From Cupriavidus metallidurans CH34 (GTDB lineage Bacteria; Pseudomonadota; Gammaproteobacteria; Burkholderiales; Burkholderiaceae), in contig NC_007973.1 in the NCBI RefSeq assembly GCF_000196015.1, positions 744,001-808,000 on the forward strand: DNA of 64,000 bases. The letters run 5' to 3'. Of this stretch, positions 1 through 8,250 are shown one piece after another. The notes beneath the pieces are model-generated. The model did not search any database. It was not told the origin of the DNA and saw only the letters and a list, made by a program, of their open reading frames with translations. The stretch's first letter is position 1; every line of letters begins with the position of its first letter. The position numbers were made by a program, and so were the translations under genes.

Positions 1-1
1 G

Positions 2-2125
2 GACGCGTTGCAGAGTGGCCGTCTGCTGCCGGTGGACGATGCCGATGTGGTCAACGGTCTGATCGCGGCGGAGCCCGAATCCACCGTGCCGGCTGTGCCG
101 GTTACATCGGTGGTGTCGGTGGACGTGACACAGCAGCCCACGCAGGATCTGCTGCCGGCCGCGCCGCAGGCGATGCCGGTGCCGGCAAACCTGCCGACCG
201 ATGCCGATCGCCAGCGCGCGCTGGTGCGGGTGCAGGCCCGCGCGCTCGATACGCTGATCAACGATGCGGGTGAAGTGGGTGCGACGCGCGCGCGTCTGGA
301 TAGCGAACTGCTGGCGCTGCGCAGCTACCTCGGCGAACTGAACGATAACGTCGCGCGTCTGCGGATGCAGCTTCGCGAGATCGAAATCCAGGCCGAGACG
401 CAGATGGCGTCGCGCATCGCCGACGCGCAGCACAACCAGGAGTTCGACCCGCTCGAGTTCGACCGCTTCACGCGCTTCCAGGAACTGACGCGGATGATGG
501 CCGAGTCGGTGAACGACGTGGCGACCGTGGAGCAGAACTTGCAGCGCGGCTTCGACCGCGCCTCGGGCGACCTGGCCGCACAGGCGCGACTCACGCGTGG
601 CTTGCAGCGTGGGCTGATGCAGGCTCGCATGGTGCAGTTCGATGCGCTGGCCGAGCGCCTCTACCGCGTGGCGCGGCAGTCCGCGACCGAGACTGGCAAG
701 GAAGTGCGCCTGCTGATCAAGGGCGGCACGGTGGAAATCGACCGCTCGGTGCTGGACCGCATGGCTGGCCCGATCGAACACTTGATCCGCAACGCCGTGG
801 TGCACGGCATCGAGCCGGCCGACGCGCGCCGTGCCGCCGGCAAGTCGGCCACGGGCGCGCTGACGCTGGAAGTGCAGCAGGAAGGCAACGAGGTCGTGCT
901 GACGTTCTTCGACGACGGTGGCGGCCTTGACCTTGCTCGCATTCGTCAACGGGCGGTAGCGCGGCACCTGCTGGCGCATGACGAAGATGCCAGCGACGCA
1001 CGTCTGACCGAGATGATCTTCGCGCCGGGCTTCACGACGGCCGATGCGGTGTCCGAGCTCGCGGGCCGGGGCGTTGGCATGGACGTGGTGCGATCGGAGA
1101 CGGTGGCGCTGGGTGGCCGTATCACGCTCTCGACGGAAGTCGGGCGGGGCACCAGTTTCACGGTGCATCTGCCGCTGACCACGGCTATCACGCAGGTGCT
1201 GCTGGTCTCGCTGGGTGGACGTCTGTACGCCATCCCGAGCGGCATGATCGACCAAGTGCACCAGCTGCGCGAAAAGCCGCTGCTCGACGCCTACAACGCC
1301 CGCCGCTTTGGTCCTGCGGGCGCGGATGCGCCGTTCTACTACTTCGGCGCGCTGCTGGAGGAAACCGCGGCGATGGCGTCGGGCCGCAAGTACTCGCCGG
1401 TGGTGGTGGTGCGGTCGGGCGCCGAGCGCGTGGCCGTGCACGTGGACGAAGTGATCGGTAACCGCGAAGTGGTGGTGAAGCACATTGGCCCGCATCTGGC
1501 TCGCCTGGAAGGCATTGCAGGCGCAACCACGCTGGGCGATGGCGAGATCGTGCTGATCTACAACCCCGTGGTGCTGGCACAGCGGTGGATGCGCGAGCGT
1601 GGCGGCGTGGCGCCGTCCGCGCCGGTACACCTGCGGGCGCCGGAGACGATGGGCGCGGTGGCCGAATTTGCAGGCAATGGCGAAGCGGTGCCGGTGGCGG
1701 GTCTGATCACGCAGCCGACCGTCATGGTGGTGGACGACTCGCTGACCGTGCGCAAGGCCAGCCAGCGGTTGCTGACGCGTGCCGGCTACCAGGTGGTGCT
1801 GGCTCGCGACGGCGTTGACGCATTGCGTCAGCTGCAGGAAGTGATGCCCGATGCGATGCTTGTCGACATCGAGATGCCGAACATGGACGGTTTCGACCTG
1901 ACGCGCAATGTTCGCGCCGACAGCCGCACGAGCCAGATGCCGCTGGTGATGATCACGTCGCGCACCGCGGAGAAGCACCGTCGCTATGCCGCGGAGATTG
2001 GCGTGAACGTGTACCTGGGCAAGCCGTTCAACGAGGATGAATTGCTGCGCACGCTGCGGCAGCTGATCGGCGAGAAGGCCGCTGGAGCAGCCGGGTCGGT
2101 GGCGCAGATGCTGGGCGAGTCCTAA
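2..2125 (+). CDS. Hybrid CheA-type histidine kinase, ChpA/PilL-like, 5' truncated by window edge
   Basis: The frame is open to the left edge, so this is the C-terminal part (about 707 residues) of a larger protein. After a Pro/Val-rich linker and a helical dimerisation region come a CheA ATPase domain with the N-box HLIRNAVVHGIE (near fragment residue 258), DDGGG (near 302) and GRGVGMDVV (near 353), a CheW-like domain (about 390-545), and a receiver domain (about 570-695) with VVDDS, the phospho-acceptor in LVDIEMP and Lys in GKPF. CheA kinases with a fused C-terminal receiver are typical of the Pil-Chp system that controls type IV pilus twitching. The phosphotransfer His domains must lie upstream, outside the window. 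The pilin gene at 25.2 kb fits this role but is not adjacent. Confidence 0.85.
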   Translation, partial: DALQSGRLLPVDDADVVNGLIAAEPESTVPAVPVTSVVSVDVTQQPTQDLLPAAPQAMPVPANLPTDADRQRALVRVQARALDTLINDAGEVGATRARLDSELLALRSYLGELNDNVARLRMQLREIEIQAETQMASRIADAQHNQEFDPLEFDRFTRFQELTRMMAESVNDVATVEQNLQRGFDRASGDLAAQARLTRGLQRGLMQARMVQFDALAERLYRVARQSATETGKEVRLLIKGGTVEIDRSVLDRMAGPIEHLIRNAVVHGIEPADARRAAGKSATGALTLEVQQEGNEVVLTFFDDGGGLDLARIRQRAVARHLLAHDEDASDARLTEMIFAPGFTTADAVSELAGRGVGMDVVRSETVALGGRITLSTEVGRGTSFTVHLPLTTAITQVLLVSLGGRLYAIPSGMIDQVHQLREKPLLDAYNARRFGPAGADAPFYYFGALLEETAAMASGRKYSPVVVVRSGAERVAVHVDEVIGNREVVVKHIGPHLARLEGIAGATTLGDGEIVLIYNPVVLAQRWMRERGGVAPSAPVHLRAPETMGAVAEFAGNGEAVPVAGLITQPTVMVVDDSLTVRKASQRLLTRAGYQVVLARDGVDALRQLQEVMPDAMLVDIEMPNMDGFDLTRNVRADSRTSQMPLVMITSRTAEKHRRYAAEIGVNVYLGKPFNEDELLRTLRQLIGEKAAGAAGSVAQMLGES

Positions 2126-2144
2126 GCCGTTCGCTTCGGCCGGT

Positions 2145-2173
2145 GCCGCTCTCCCGTTCTACGGGAGAGCGGC
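2145..2173. terminator. Strong hairpin between convergent genes
   Basis: A perfect 13-bp stem (GCCGCTCTCCCGT with its complement) closes a 3-base loop in the 72-bp gap between the convergent kinase and MFS genes. No T-run follows on either strand, so it is either a weak bidirectional terminator or an mRNA-end stabilising hairpin. Confidence 0.5.
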
Positions 2174-2197
2174 GCTTCAACCCAAACCTTCGATCTC

Positions 2198-3511
2198 TCA
2201 ATCCTTCTTCTGATTCACCATCCGCGCCGGCACCGACAGCGTCAGCGCAGCGCCCACCACCATGCAGACCGCCAGCAGGTACATGCCTGAGTCGGTACTT
2301 TGCGTCATGTCCTTGAGCCAGCCCACTGCGTAGGGGCTCAGGAAGCCAGCCAGGTTCCCAAGGGAATTGATCAGCGCGATGCCCGCGGCGGCGCCGGTTC
2401 CGGCCAGGAAGGACGTCGGCAGGCTCCAGAACAGCGGCAGCGTGGTCAGGATGCCGATCGTGGCGATCGTCAGGGCCACCATCGCCATGGTCGTGTCGCT
2501 GTGCCATTGCACCGACAGCACCAGACCCACCGCGCCGGCCAGCGCCGGAATCGCGATATGCCAGCGCCGCTCGCCGCGACGGTCGGCGCTGCGCGCGAAC
2601 AGGATCATCCCGACCACCGCGCACCCGTAGGGGATCGCGGTCAGCAGGCCCACATCGAGCGCGCCTTTCACGCCGGTCTGCTTGATGATCGTCGGCAGCC
2701 AGAAGCTCACGCCATACAGGCCCATCACGAAGCTGAAGTAGATCGCGCTCATCAGCCACACGCGCGGGCTCGACAGCACCTGGGCCACGGGCGGGTCTTC
2801 CTTGTGCTGGTCCTCGTTGGCGATATTCCGCTGGAGCAGCGCCTTCTCGTCATCGGTCAGCCACTTGGCGTGGGTGATGCGGTCGTCGAGATACGCCAGC
2901 ACCCACAGGCCCACCAGGATCGACGGGATGCCTTCGACCAGGAACATCCATTGCCATCCCGACCAGCCGTTGTGGCCGTCGAACGATTGCATCAGCCAAC
3001 CGGACAGCGGGCCGCCAATCACGCCGGACAGCGCAATGGCCGTCATGAAGTACGTGGTCGTGCGTCCGCGACGGCTGGCCGGGTACCAGTAGGTCAGGTA
3101 CAGGATGATGCCCGGGAAGAAGCCCGCTTCCGCCACGCCCAGCAGAAAGCGCAGCACGTAGAACATCATCGGCGTAGTGACGAACATCATCGCCGCCGAG
3201 ATCAGGCCCCAGGTGATCATGATCCGCGCGATCCAGATGCGCGCCCCCACCTTGTGCAGGATCACGTTGCTCGGCACTTCGAAGATGAAGTAGCCGATGA
3301 AGAAGATGCCCGCGCCGAGGCCGTAGATCGTCTCGCTGAACTTGAGGTCGTTGAGCATCTGCAGCTTCGCGAAGCCCACGTTGACGCGGTCCAGATAGGC
3401 CACCACGTAACAGAGCAACAGGAAGGGCACCAGGCGCCAGCTCACCTTGCGGTAGGTGGCGTCCTCGAAGCCGGCGTCTTGCGCGCCGGAACTGACTGCG
3501 GTCGTTGTCAT
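2198..3511 (-). CDS. MFS transporter, anion:cation symporter (ACS) family
   Basis: The 437-residue inner membrane carrier has about 12 hydrophobic segments. The early motif LDRVNVGFAK and the central GVAEAGFFPG followed by YLTYWYPASRRGR are hallmarks of the ACS family, which takes up organic anions such as sugar acids, tartrate or phthalate. The start is preceded by GAGGAG at good spacing. It is the last gene of a minus-strand set with an SDR dehydrogenase, a small membrane protein and an aldehyde dehydrogenase, so it probably imports the substrate these enzymes oxidise. The substrate cannot be told from sequence. Confidence 0.85.
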   Translation of the reverse strand: MTTTAVSSGAQDAGFEDATYRKVSWRLVPFLLLCYVVAYLDRVNVGFAKLQMLNDLKFSETIYGLGAGIFFIGYFIFEVPSNVILHKVGARIWIARIMITWGLISAAMMFVTTPMMFYVLRFLLGVAEAGFFPGIILYLTYWYPASRRGRTTTYFMTAIALSGVIGGPLSGWLMQSFDGHNGWSGWQWMFLVEGIPSILVGLWVLAYLDDRITHAKWLTDDEKALLQRNIANEDQHKEDPPVAQVLSSPRVWLMSAIYFSFVMGLYGVSFWLPTIIKQTGVKGALDVGLLTAIPYGCAVVGMILFARSADRRGERRWHIAIPALAGAVGLVLSVQWHSDTTMAMVALTIATIGILTTLPLFWSLPTSFLAGTGAAAGIALINSLGNLAGFLSPYAVGWLKDMTQSTDSGMYLLAVCMVVGAALTLSVPARMVNQKKD

Positions 3512-3588
3512 TGCTGTCTCCTCTTTCGGGTTTTGCTTTGGGATACGACGTTACCGCTGGGTTGGAAAAACGGATCTGGGGCGACTCG

Positions 3589-3609
3589 GATTCACATCGG
3601 ATGTGAATC
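3589..3609. promoter_or_regulatory. Perfect 21-bp palindrome upstream of MFS gene
   Basis: Arms GATTCACATC and GATGTGAATC flank a single central G. The palindrome lies in the 109-bp gap between the SDR gene and the MFS gene, about 78 bp before the MFS start. With no loop and no T-run it looks more like a dimeric repressor operator than a terminator. No cognate regulator gene is adjacent. Confidence 0.45.
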
Positions 3610-3620
3610 GGGGGCGTGGA

Positions 3621-4382
3621 TCAGACGCAGCGCCCTCCATCGACTTCGATGCAGGTGCCGGTGATGAACGCGGCTTCGTCTGATGCCAGGTACAGGCAGG
3701 CGTTGGCCACGTCCTGCGGTGTGGACATGCGACCCATCGGGATCGTGGCCAGGAACTTCGCGCGGTTCTCGGGGGTGTCAGGCAGGCCCATGAACTGTTC
3801 GAGCAGGCCGGTGGCGCCAATGACGGGGTTGACGCAGTTGACGCGGATATTGTCGGGGCCAAGTTCGGCGGCCATGGCCTTGCTGGCGACGATGACCGCG
3901 CCCTTGCTGCCGTTGTACCAGACCAGCCCGGGGCGGGGGCGAATGCCGGCGGTGGAGGCCACGTTGACGAAATTGCCGCCGCCGCGCTTGCGGAAATGCG
4001 GGATGAAGTGATGCGCGGACCAGTAGATGCTCTTGACGTTGACCGCGTAGACGCGATCGAACTCGGCTTCGGTGACTTCCAGGATCGGCTTGTTGCGATG
4101 GGTCGTGCCGGCGTTGTTGACCACGCAGTGGACGTCGCCGAACGCGGCCAGCGTCGCATCGCGCATCGCGGCCACGTCATCGCCTTGCGACACGTCGGCA
4201 CGCACCGCGCGCGCCTGGCCGCCTGCCTCGCGGATGGCCACCGCCACACGTTCGGCGGCTTCCAGGTTCAGGTCGGCCACCATCACGCTGGCGCCTTCGC
4301 GCGCGAACGTGTGCGCGATGCCCTCGCCAAAGCCCGAACCACCACCCGTGACTACCGCTACCTTTCCAGACAGTCTGGCCAT
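3621..4382 (-). CDS. SDR-family NAD(P)-dependent oxidoreductase
   Basis: This 253-residue classical short-chain dehydrogenase has the cofactor motif TGGGSGFG (12-19), the structural NNAG (89-92), catalytic Ser143, and YNGSK giving Tyr156 and Lys160. The C-terminus ends in the usual substrate-loop and ITGTCIEVDGG region. AGGAGA sits 7 bases before the ATG. It belongs to the FabG/glucose dehydrogenase-like group that oxidises alcohols to ketones or the reverse. Its place between the MFS transporter and the aldehyde dehydrogenase suggests a shared catabolic route; the substrate is unknown. Confidence 0.88.
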   Translation of the reverse strand: MARLSGKVAVVTGGGSGFGEGIAHTFAREGASVMVADLNLEAAERVAVAIREAGGQARAVRADVSQGDDVAAMRDATLAAFGDVHCVVNNAGTTHRNKPILEVTEAEFDRVYAVNVKSIYWSAHHFIPHFRKRGGGNFVNVASTAGIRPRPGLVWYNGSKGAVIVASKAMAAELGPDNIRVNCVNPVIGATGLLEQFMGLPDTPENRAKFLATIPMGRMSTPQDVANACLYLASDEAAFITGTCIEVDGGRCV

Positions 4383-4452
4383 CGTTTGTCTCCTGTGATT
4401 GTGGTCCGGACGCGGTGCATGCCGCGTCTGGTAACCGTCCAGCTATGGATGC

Positions 4453-4692
4453 TCAGTGGAAGGGGCCTTTGCCCCGCAATGCATTGCCGACCATCATGAT
4501 GGCCAGCAGGAAGGGCAGGGCGACGTAAAGGCACCAGTGGATGCGATCCCCCAGCGACTCGCCCCATTTGCGTTTGAAGACTTGCAGGCGCGGCATGCCG
4601 GACGGGTTCGTGGCGCGCTTGTTTCTCACGTGCCAGGCCATCCAGAAAAAGAAGATGGCGAACGCGACCGACAGGAAATTGATGTTACCCAT
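4453..4692 (-). CDS. Small two-helix membrane protein
   Basis: The product has 79 residues if the ATG at 4692 is used; a TTG at 4704 is an in-frame alternative. The start overlaps the last 8 bases of the aldehyde dehydrogenase gene, which indicates translational coupling. Two hydrophobic segments (about 5-20 and 54-70) flank a basic loop rich in Lys and Arg. I do not recognise a family. The overlap and location suggest a role with the neighbouring dehydrogenases or transporter, which is inference only. Confidence 0.65.
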   Translation of the reverse strand: MGNINFLSVAFAIFFFWMAWHVRNKRATNPSGMPRLQVFKRKWGESLGDRIHWCLYVALPFLLAIMMVGNALRGKGPFH

Positions 4693-6121
4693 GTTGAATG
4701 GCAATGGTTTTCAGAGTGGTGAATCCGTACAGGGCCTCGAAGCCCTTCTCGCGGCCGTAGCCTGACTGACCGGTGCCGCCGAACGGCAGCTCGACGCCGC
4801 CGCCGGCGCCATAGTTGTTGATGAAAACCTGGCCCGCCCGCAGCTTGCGCGCCAGGCGCAACTGCCGACCGCCGTCGCGCGTCCAGACCCCGGCCACGAG
4901 GCCGTACGCGGTGCCGTTGGCCAGTTGCAGCGCTTCGTCCTCGGTATCGAACGGCATGGCCGCCAGCAGCGGGCCGAAGACTTCCTCCTGCGCCAGCCGG
5001 TGCGTGGCCGGCACGTCGCGGAACAGCATCGGCACCTGGTAGTAGCCGGATTCAGGCGCCTCCGCCACGATCTGGCCCTGCGCCATCACGGAGATGCCGG
5101 CGTGCTGCGCGTCGGAGACGAAGTCCCAGACACGCTGCTGCTGCTTGCGGCTGATCAGCGGGCCGCATTCGAGATCGAGTTCCGAGGGGCCCACGCGCAG
5201 CGATTCGAAGACGCTGGCGACGCGGTCGAGCAACTCCTCGTAGACCGGCCGTTCCACCAGCAGGCGGCTGCCCGCCGAGCAGGTCTGGCCCGCATTCTGC
5301 ACGATGCCGTTGACCACCACGGGCAGCAGCGCGTCGAGGTCGGCATCGGCAAAGACGATCTGCGGCGACTTGCCGCCGAGTTCCAGTGTCACCGGCACGT
5401 GGTTTTCGGCCGCCAGCTGGGATACGAGCTTGCCGGTTTCGGGCGATCCCGTGAACGAAATATGGTTGATGTCGGGGTGGCGGGCCAGTGCCGCGCCCGC
5501 CTCGTGGCCGTAACCGGTGACGATGTTCAGGGCGCCTTCGGGCAGGCCGGCCTCGGCGGCCAGTTCGGCCACGCGCAGCAGCGACAGGCAGGCATCCTCG
5601 GCCGGCTTGACCACGCACGCGTTGCCGGCGGCCAGGGCCGCGCCCACGCTGCGGCCGAAGATCTGCAGCGGGTAGTTCCACGGGATGATGTGGCCGGTTA
5701 CGCCATGCGGTTCGCGCACGGTCAGGACGGTATAGCCGGCCTGATAGGGGATCGTCTGACCATGCAGCTTGTCCGCGGCGCCCGCGTAGAACTCGAAGTA
5801 GCGTGCCACCGCCCGTGCGTCGGCACGGGCCTGGCGCAGCGGCTTGCCGGTGTCGCGTGCTTCCAGCGCGGCCAGTTCGTCCTCATGCTCGATCAAGGTG
5901 AGCGCCACGCGGTTCAGCAGACGCACGCGATCGGCGGGGGACATCGCGCCCCAGGCGCCGTCGAACGCCCGGCGGGCCGCGTGGACGGCCACGTTGATGT
6001 CCGTGGCGTTGCCGCGGGCGATCTCGGCGAAGGGTTGGCCGCTGGACGGGTCGAACACCTTGATGCGCAGGCCGGAGTCCGGGGCGATCAGGCGGTTGGC
6101 GACAAAATGCTGGGCGTGCAT
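4685..6121 (-). CDS. NAD(P)-dependent aldehyde dehydrogenase
   Basis: The 478-residue enzyme of the ALDH superfamily oxidises an aldehyde to the acid. All key residues are present: Asn149 in IPWNYP, Lys172 in VVKPAED for cofactor binding, Glu247 in LELGGKSP and the nucleophile Cys281 in GQTCSAGSR. Similarity is to the betaine-aldehyde/gamma-aminobutyraldehyde dehydrogenase group, but the substrate is not fixed by sequence. It is the first gene of the minus-strand set and overlaps the next gene by 8 bases. GTGGAG precedes the ATG, and a short hairpin (GGCTCC/GGAGCC, 6136-6152) lies in the leader. Confidence 0.9.
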   Translation of the reverse strand: MHAQHFVANRLIAPDSGLRIKVFDPSSGQPFAEIARGNATDINVAVHAARRAFDGAWGAMSPADRVRLLNRVALTLIEHEDELAALEARDTGKPLRQARADARAVARYFEFYAGAADKLHGQTIPYQAGYTVLTVREPHGVTGHIIPWNYPLQIFGRSVGAALAAGNACVVKPAEDACLSLLRVAELAAEAGLPEGALNIVTGYGHEAGAALARHPDINHISFTGSPETGKLVSQLAAENHVPVTLELGGKSPQIVFADADLDALLPVVVNGIVQNAGQTCSAGSRLLVERPVYEELLDRVASVFESLRVGPSELDLECGPLISRKQQQRVWDFVSDAQHAGISVMAQGQIVAEAPESGYYQVPMLFRDVPATHRLAQEEVFGPLLAAMPFDTEDEALQLANGTAYGLVAGVWTRDGGRQLRLARKLRAGQVFINNYGAGGGVELPFGGTGQSGYGREKGFEALYGFTTLKTIAIQHG

Positions 6122-6241
6122 GCGGGGTCTCCACGGGCTCCTTTATGGAGCCATTGCTGAATTCGGGAATGCCGCATTATCGCGCACCGCGCGGGGCGTG
6201 CAAGGCACCCGGATGTCAGCCAGAGGTAAGAAGCAAACCGC

Positions 6242-6247
6242 TATAAT
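6242..6247 (+). promoter_or_regulatory. -10 element of ppa
   Basis: A consensus TATAAT lies 39 bp before the ppa start codon. No good -35 hexamer is visible at 16-18 bp, so the upstream half is weak or uses an activator. Confidence 0.5.
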
Positions 6248-6285
6248 GCCGGCCATCCCAACACACAGGCATTCGGAGAACTCTC

Positions 6286-6813
6286 ATGAGCTTCAACCTC
6301 GTCTCCCCGGGCAAGGACCTTCCCAACGATTTCAACGTCATCATCGAGATCTCGGCCCAGAGCGATCCCGTGAAGTACGAGGCCGACAAGGAGACCGGCC
6401 TGCTGTTCGTGGACCGCTTCATTGGTACCGGCATGCGCTACCCGGCCAACTACGGCTTCATCCCGCAAACGCTGTCGGGCGACGGCGATCCGGTGGATGT
6501 GCTGGTCATCACCCCGTTCCCGATCCTGGCCGGCGCCGTTGTGCGCTGCCGTGCACTGGGCATGCTGAAGATGACCGACGAGTCGGGCGTGGACGCCAAG
6601 CTCGTGGCCATCCCCGTGGACAAGCTGTGCCCGGCTACCGCCCACATGAAGGGCCTGTCGGATGTGCCGCAAAATACGCTCGACCAGATCAAGCACTTCT
6701 TCGAGAACTACAAGGCACTCGAAGCCGGCAAGTGGGTCAAGGTGGAAGGCTGGGCTGGCATCGAAGAAGCCCACAAGGAAATCAGCGACGGCGTGGCGAA
6801 CTTCAAGAAGTAA
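6286..6813 (+). CDS. ppa: Inorganic pyrophosphatase (family I)
   Basis: The 175-residue cytoplasmic enzyme hydrolyses pyrophosphate to two phosphates and so drives biosynthetic reactions forward. The signature DGDPVD gives the metal ligands Asp66, Asp68 and Asp71. The Lys/Tyr-rich substrate site is also present (RYPANYGFIP, 51-60). Length and motifs match bacterial hexameric PPases. GGAGA precedes the ATG. The gene appears monocistronic, with its own -10 element and a strong terminator. Confidence 0.97.
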   Translation: MSFNLVSPGKDLPNDFNVIIEISAQSDPVKYEADKETGLLFVDRFIGTGMRYPANYGFIPQTLSGDGDPVDVLVITPFPILAGAVVRCRALGMLKMTDESGVDAKLVAIPVDKLCPATAHMKGLSDVPQNTLDQIKHFFENYKALEAGKWVKVEGWAGIEEAHKEISDGVANFKK

Positions 6814-6835
6814 TTCGCTGCCTGCCGCGTTATCG

Positions 6836-6864
6836 AAAAAACCCGCCATCTGGCGGGTTTTTTT
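6836..6864 (+). terminator. Rho-independent terminator of ppa
   Basis: The stem ACCCGCC/GGCGGGT with loop ATCT is flanked by an A-run and followed by eight Ts. The flanking A-run means it can also serve the convergent minus-strand gene ending at 6893. Confidence 0.9.
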
Positions 6865-6892
6865 GTTGCCGGGGGATGACTCGCTACTCGCG

Positions 6893-8095
6893 CTACTCGC
6901 GCGCGCCCGCGAACGGATTCCGCTCGTTCAACTCGTCCATATAGGCATCGATCCCCTGACGCTCCCGCTCCAGGAAGCGCTCGACCGCGTCGGCGAACGA
7001 CGGGTGCGCCAGCCAGTGCGCGGAGCGCGTGGCCACTGGCAGGAAGCCGCGCGCCATCTTGTGTTCGCCCTGCGCGCCGCCTTCGAACGTGCCGATGCCT
7101 TCGCGGATGCAGAACTCCAGTGGCTGGTAGTAGGCAGTCTCGAAATGCAGGCAGGGATGGTGTTCCAGCGCGCCCCAGTAGCGGCCGTACAGCGTGCTGA
7201 CCGCCGGATCGGCATCGTAGACCAGCAGTGAGCTGGCGATGTCGCGGCCTTCGCGCTCGGCTATCACCAGCAGCAGGTGCTCGGGCATCGCCGCGCCGAT
7301 GCGGCGGAAGAAATCGAGGTTCAGGTAGGGCGTGGAGTGGTGATCGCGGTACGTTTGGCGATAGCAGCGGTTGAACAGCTTCCACGCATCGTCGTCGATG
7401 TCGGCCCCGCGCAGATGGCGGAACGTGATGCCGGCCTCCGTCACGCGACGGCGCTCGGCGCGGATGTTCTTGCGCTTCTTCTGCGATAGCGTGGCCAGGA
7501 ACGCGTCAAAGTTCTCGTAGCCCGGATTGGTCCAGTGGAACTGCACGCCGTGGCGCATCATCATCCCGGCCTCGTCCATCAGGTCGGCTTCATGGTCCGA
7601 CGGAAACAGCACGTGGAGCGACGAGAGCTCGCTCTCCTGGGCCAGCGCCAGCGCGAAGCGCAGCAGCACCCGGCGCGACAGTTCATCCTCGGCCAGCAGC
7701 CGCGCGCCACGCACCGGTGTGAACGGAATTGCGGCCAGCCATTTCGGGTAGTAGGGGATGCCGTGCTGGCGGTAGGCATCGGCCCAGGCCCAGTCGAATA
7801 CGTACTCGCCGTAGGAATGGGATTTGGCGTAGAGCGGCATTGCCGCGGCCAGCCGGTCCCGGCCCGGCTCCTTGCCGTCGGGCACCCACAGCGCCAGGAA
7901 GCGCGGCGACCACCCGGTATCGTCCGTGGCGCTGCCGCTGCCGCTGGCGTGCAGCGCCTGCAGGAACGCGTGGCGCAGGAACGGCGTGGGCTCGGCCTGC
8001 GCGGCGAGCAGCGCATCCCAGTCGTTGGCGTCGATGTTGGTAAGGTCCTGCACGATTTCCGTGCGGTAGTTGGGGCTGAGGCGCGATTCGCTCAT
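6893..8095 (-). CDS. DUF482 (COG3146) GNAT-like acyltransferase
   Basis: The product has 400 residues with the ATG at 8095. An open extension to 8248 is low-complexity and rejected. The protein belongs to the DUF482 family, predicted to have a double GNAT fold related to FemAB-type N-acyltransferases. Recognisable conserved stretches are the region around WAWADAYRQHGIPYYPK, the KKRKNIRAERRR basic segment and GRYWGALEHHPCLHFE. The biochemical reaction is not established for the family. It is divergent from nadE across a 155-bp gap. Confidence 0.8.
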   Translation of the reverse strand: MSESRLSPNYRTEIVQDLTNIDANDWDALLAAQAEPTPFLRHAFLQALHASGSGSATDDTGWSPRFLALWVPDGKEPGRDRLAAAMPLYAKSHSYGEYVFDWAWADAYRQHGIPYYPKWLAAIPFTPVRGARLLAEDELSRRVLLRFALALAQESELSSLHVLFPSDHEADLMDEAGMMMRHGVQFHWTNPGYENFDAFLATLSQKKRKNIRAERRRVTEAGITFRHLRGADIDDDAWKLFNRCYRQTYRDHHSTPYLNLDFFRRIGAAMPEHLLLVIAEREGRDIASSLLVYDADPAVSTLYGRYWGALEHHPCLHFETAYYQPLEFCIREGIGTFEGGAQGEHKMARGFLPVATRSAHWLAHPSFADAVERFLERERQGIDAYMDELNERNPFAGARE

Positions 8096-8209
8096 GAATA
8101 CTGGGGAGGGCGGGGGAGGGCAGGTTGTCCACGGCCAGATGCTGATCGAGTCTACCGGAAACGATGCTGCGGCGCAGGATGCGGGGCAGCACGCGCCGCG
8201 TGTGCGTCG

Positions 8210-8215
8210 TAGAAT
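8210..8215 (+). promoter_or_regulatory. -10 element of nadE
   Basis: TAGAAT lies 36 bp before the nadE start in the divergent gap. No clear -35 partner is seen. Confidence 0.35.
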
Positions 8216-8250
8216 GCAGGCATCCTCAGCCCCCCAATCCTGGGCCATCC

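Noticed and set aside
4925..6160. A 411-codon plus-strand frame
   Set aside because: Antisense to the aldehyde dehydrogenase, which has all catalytic residues.
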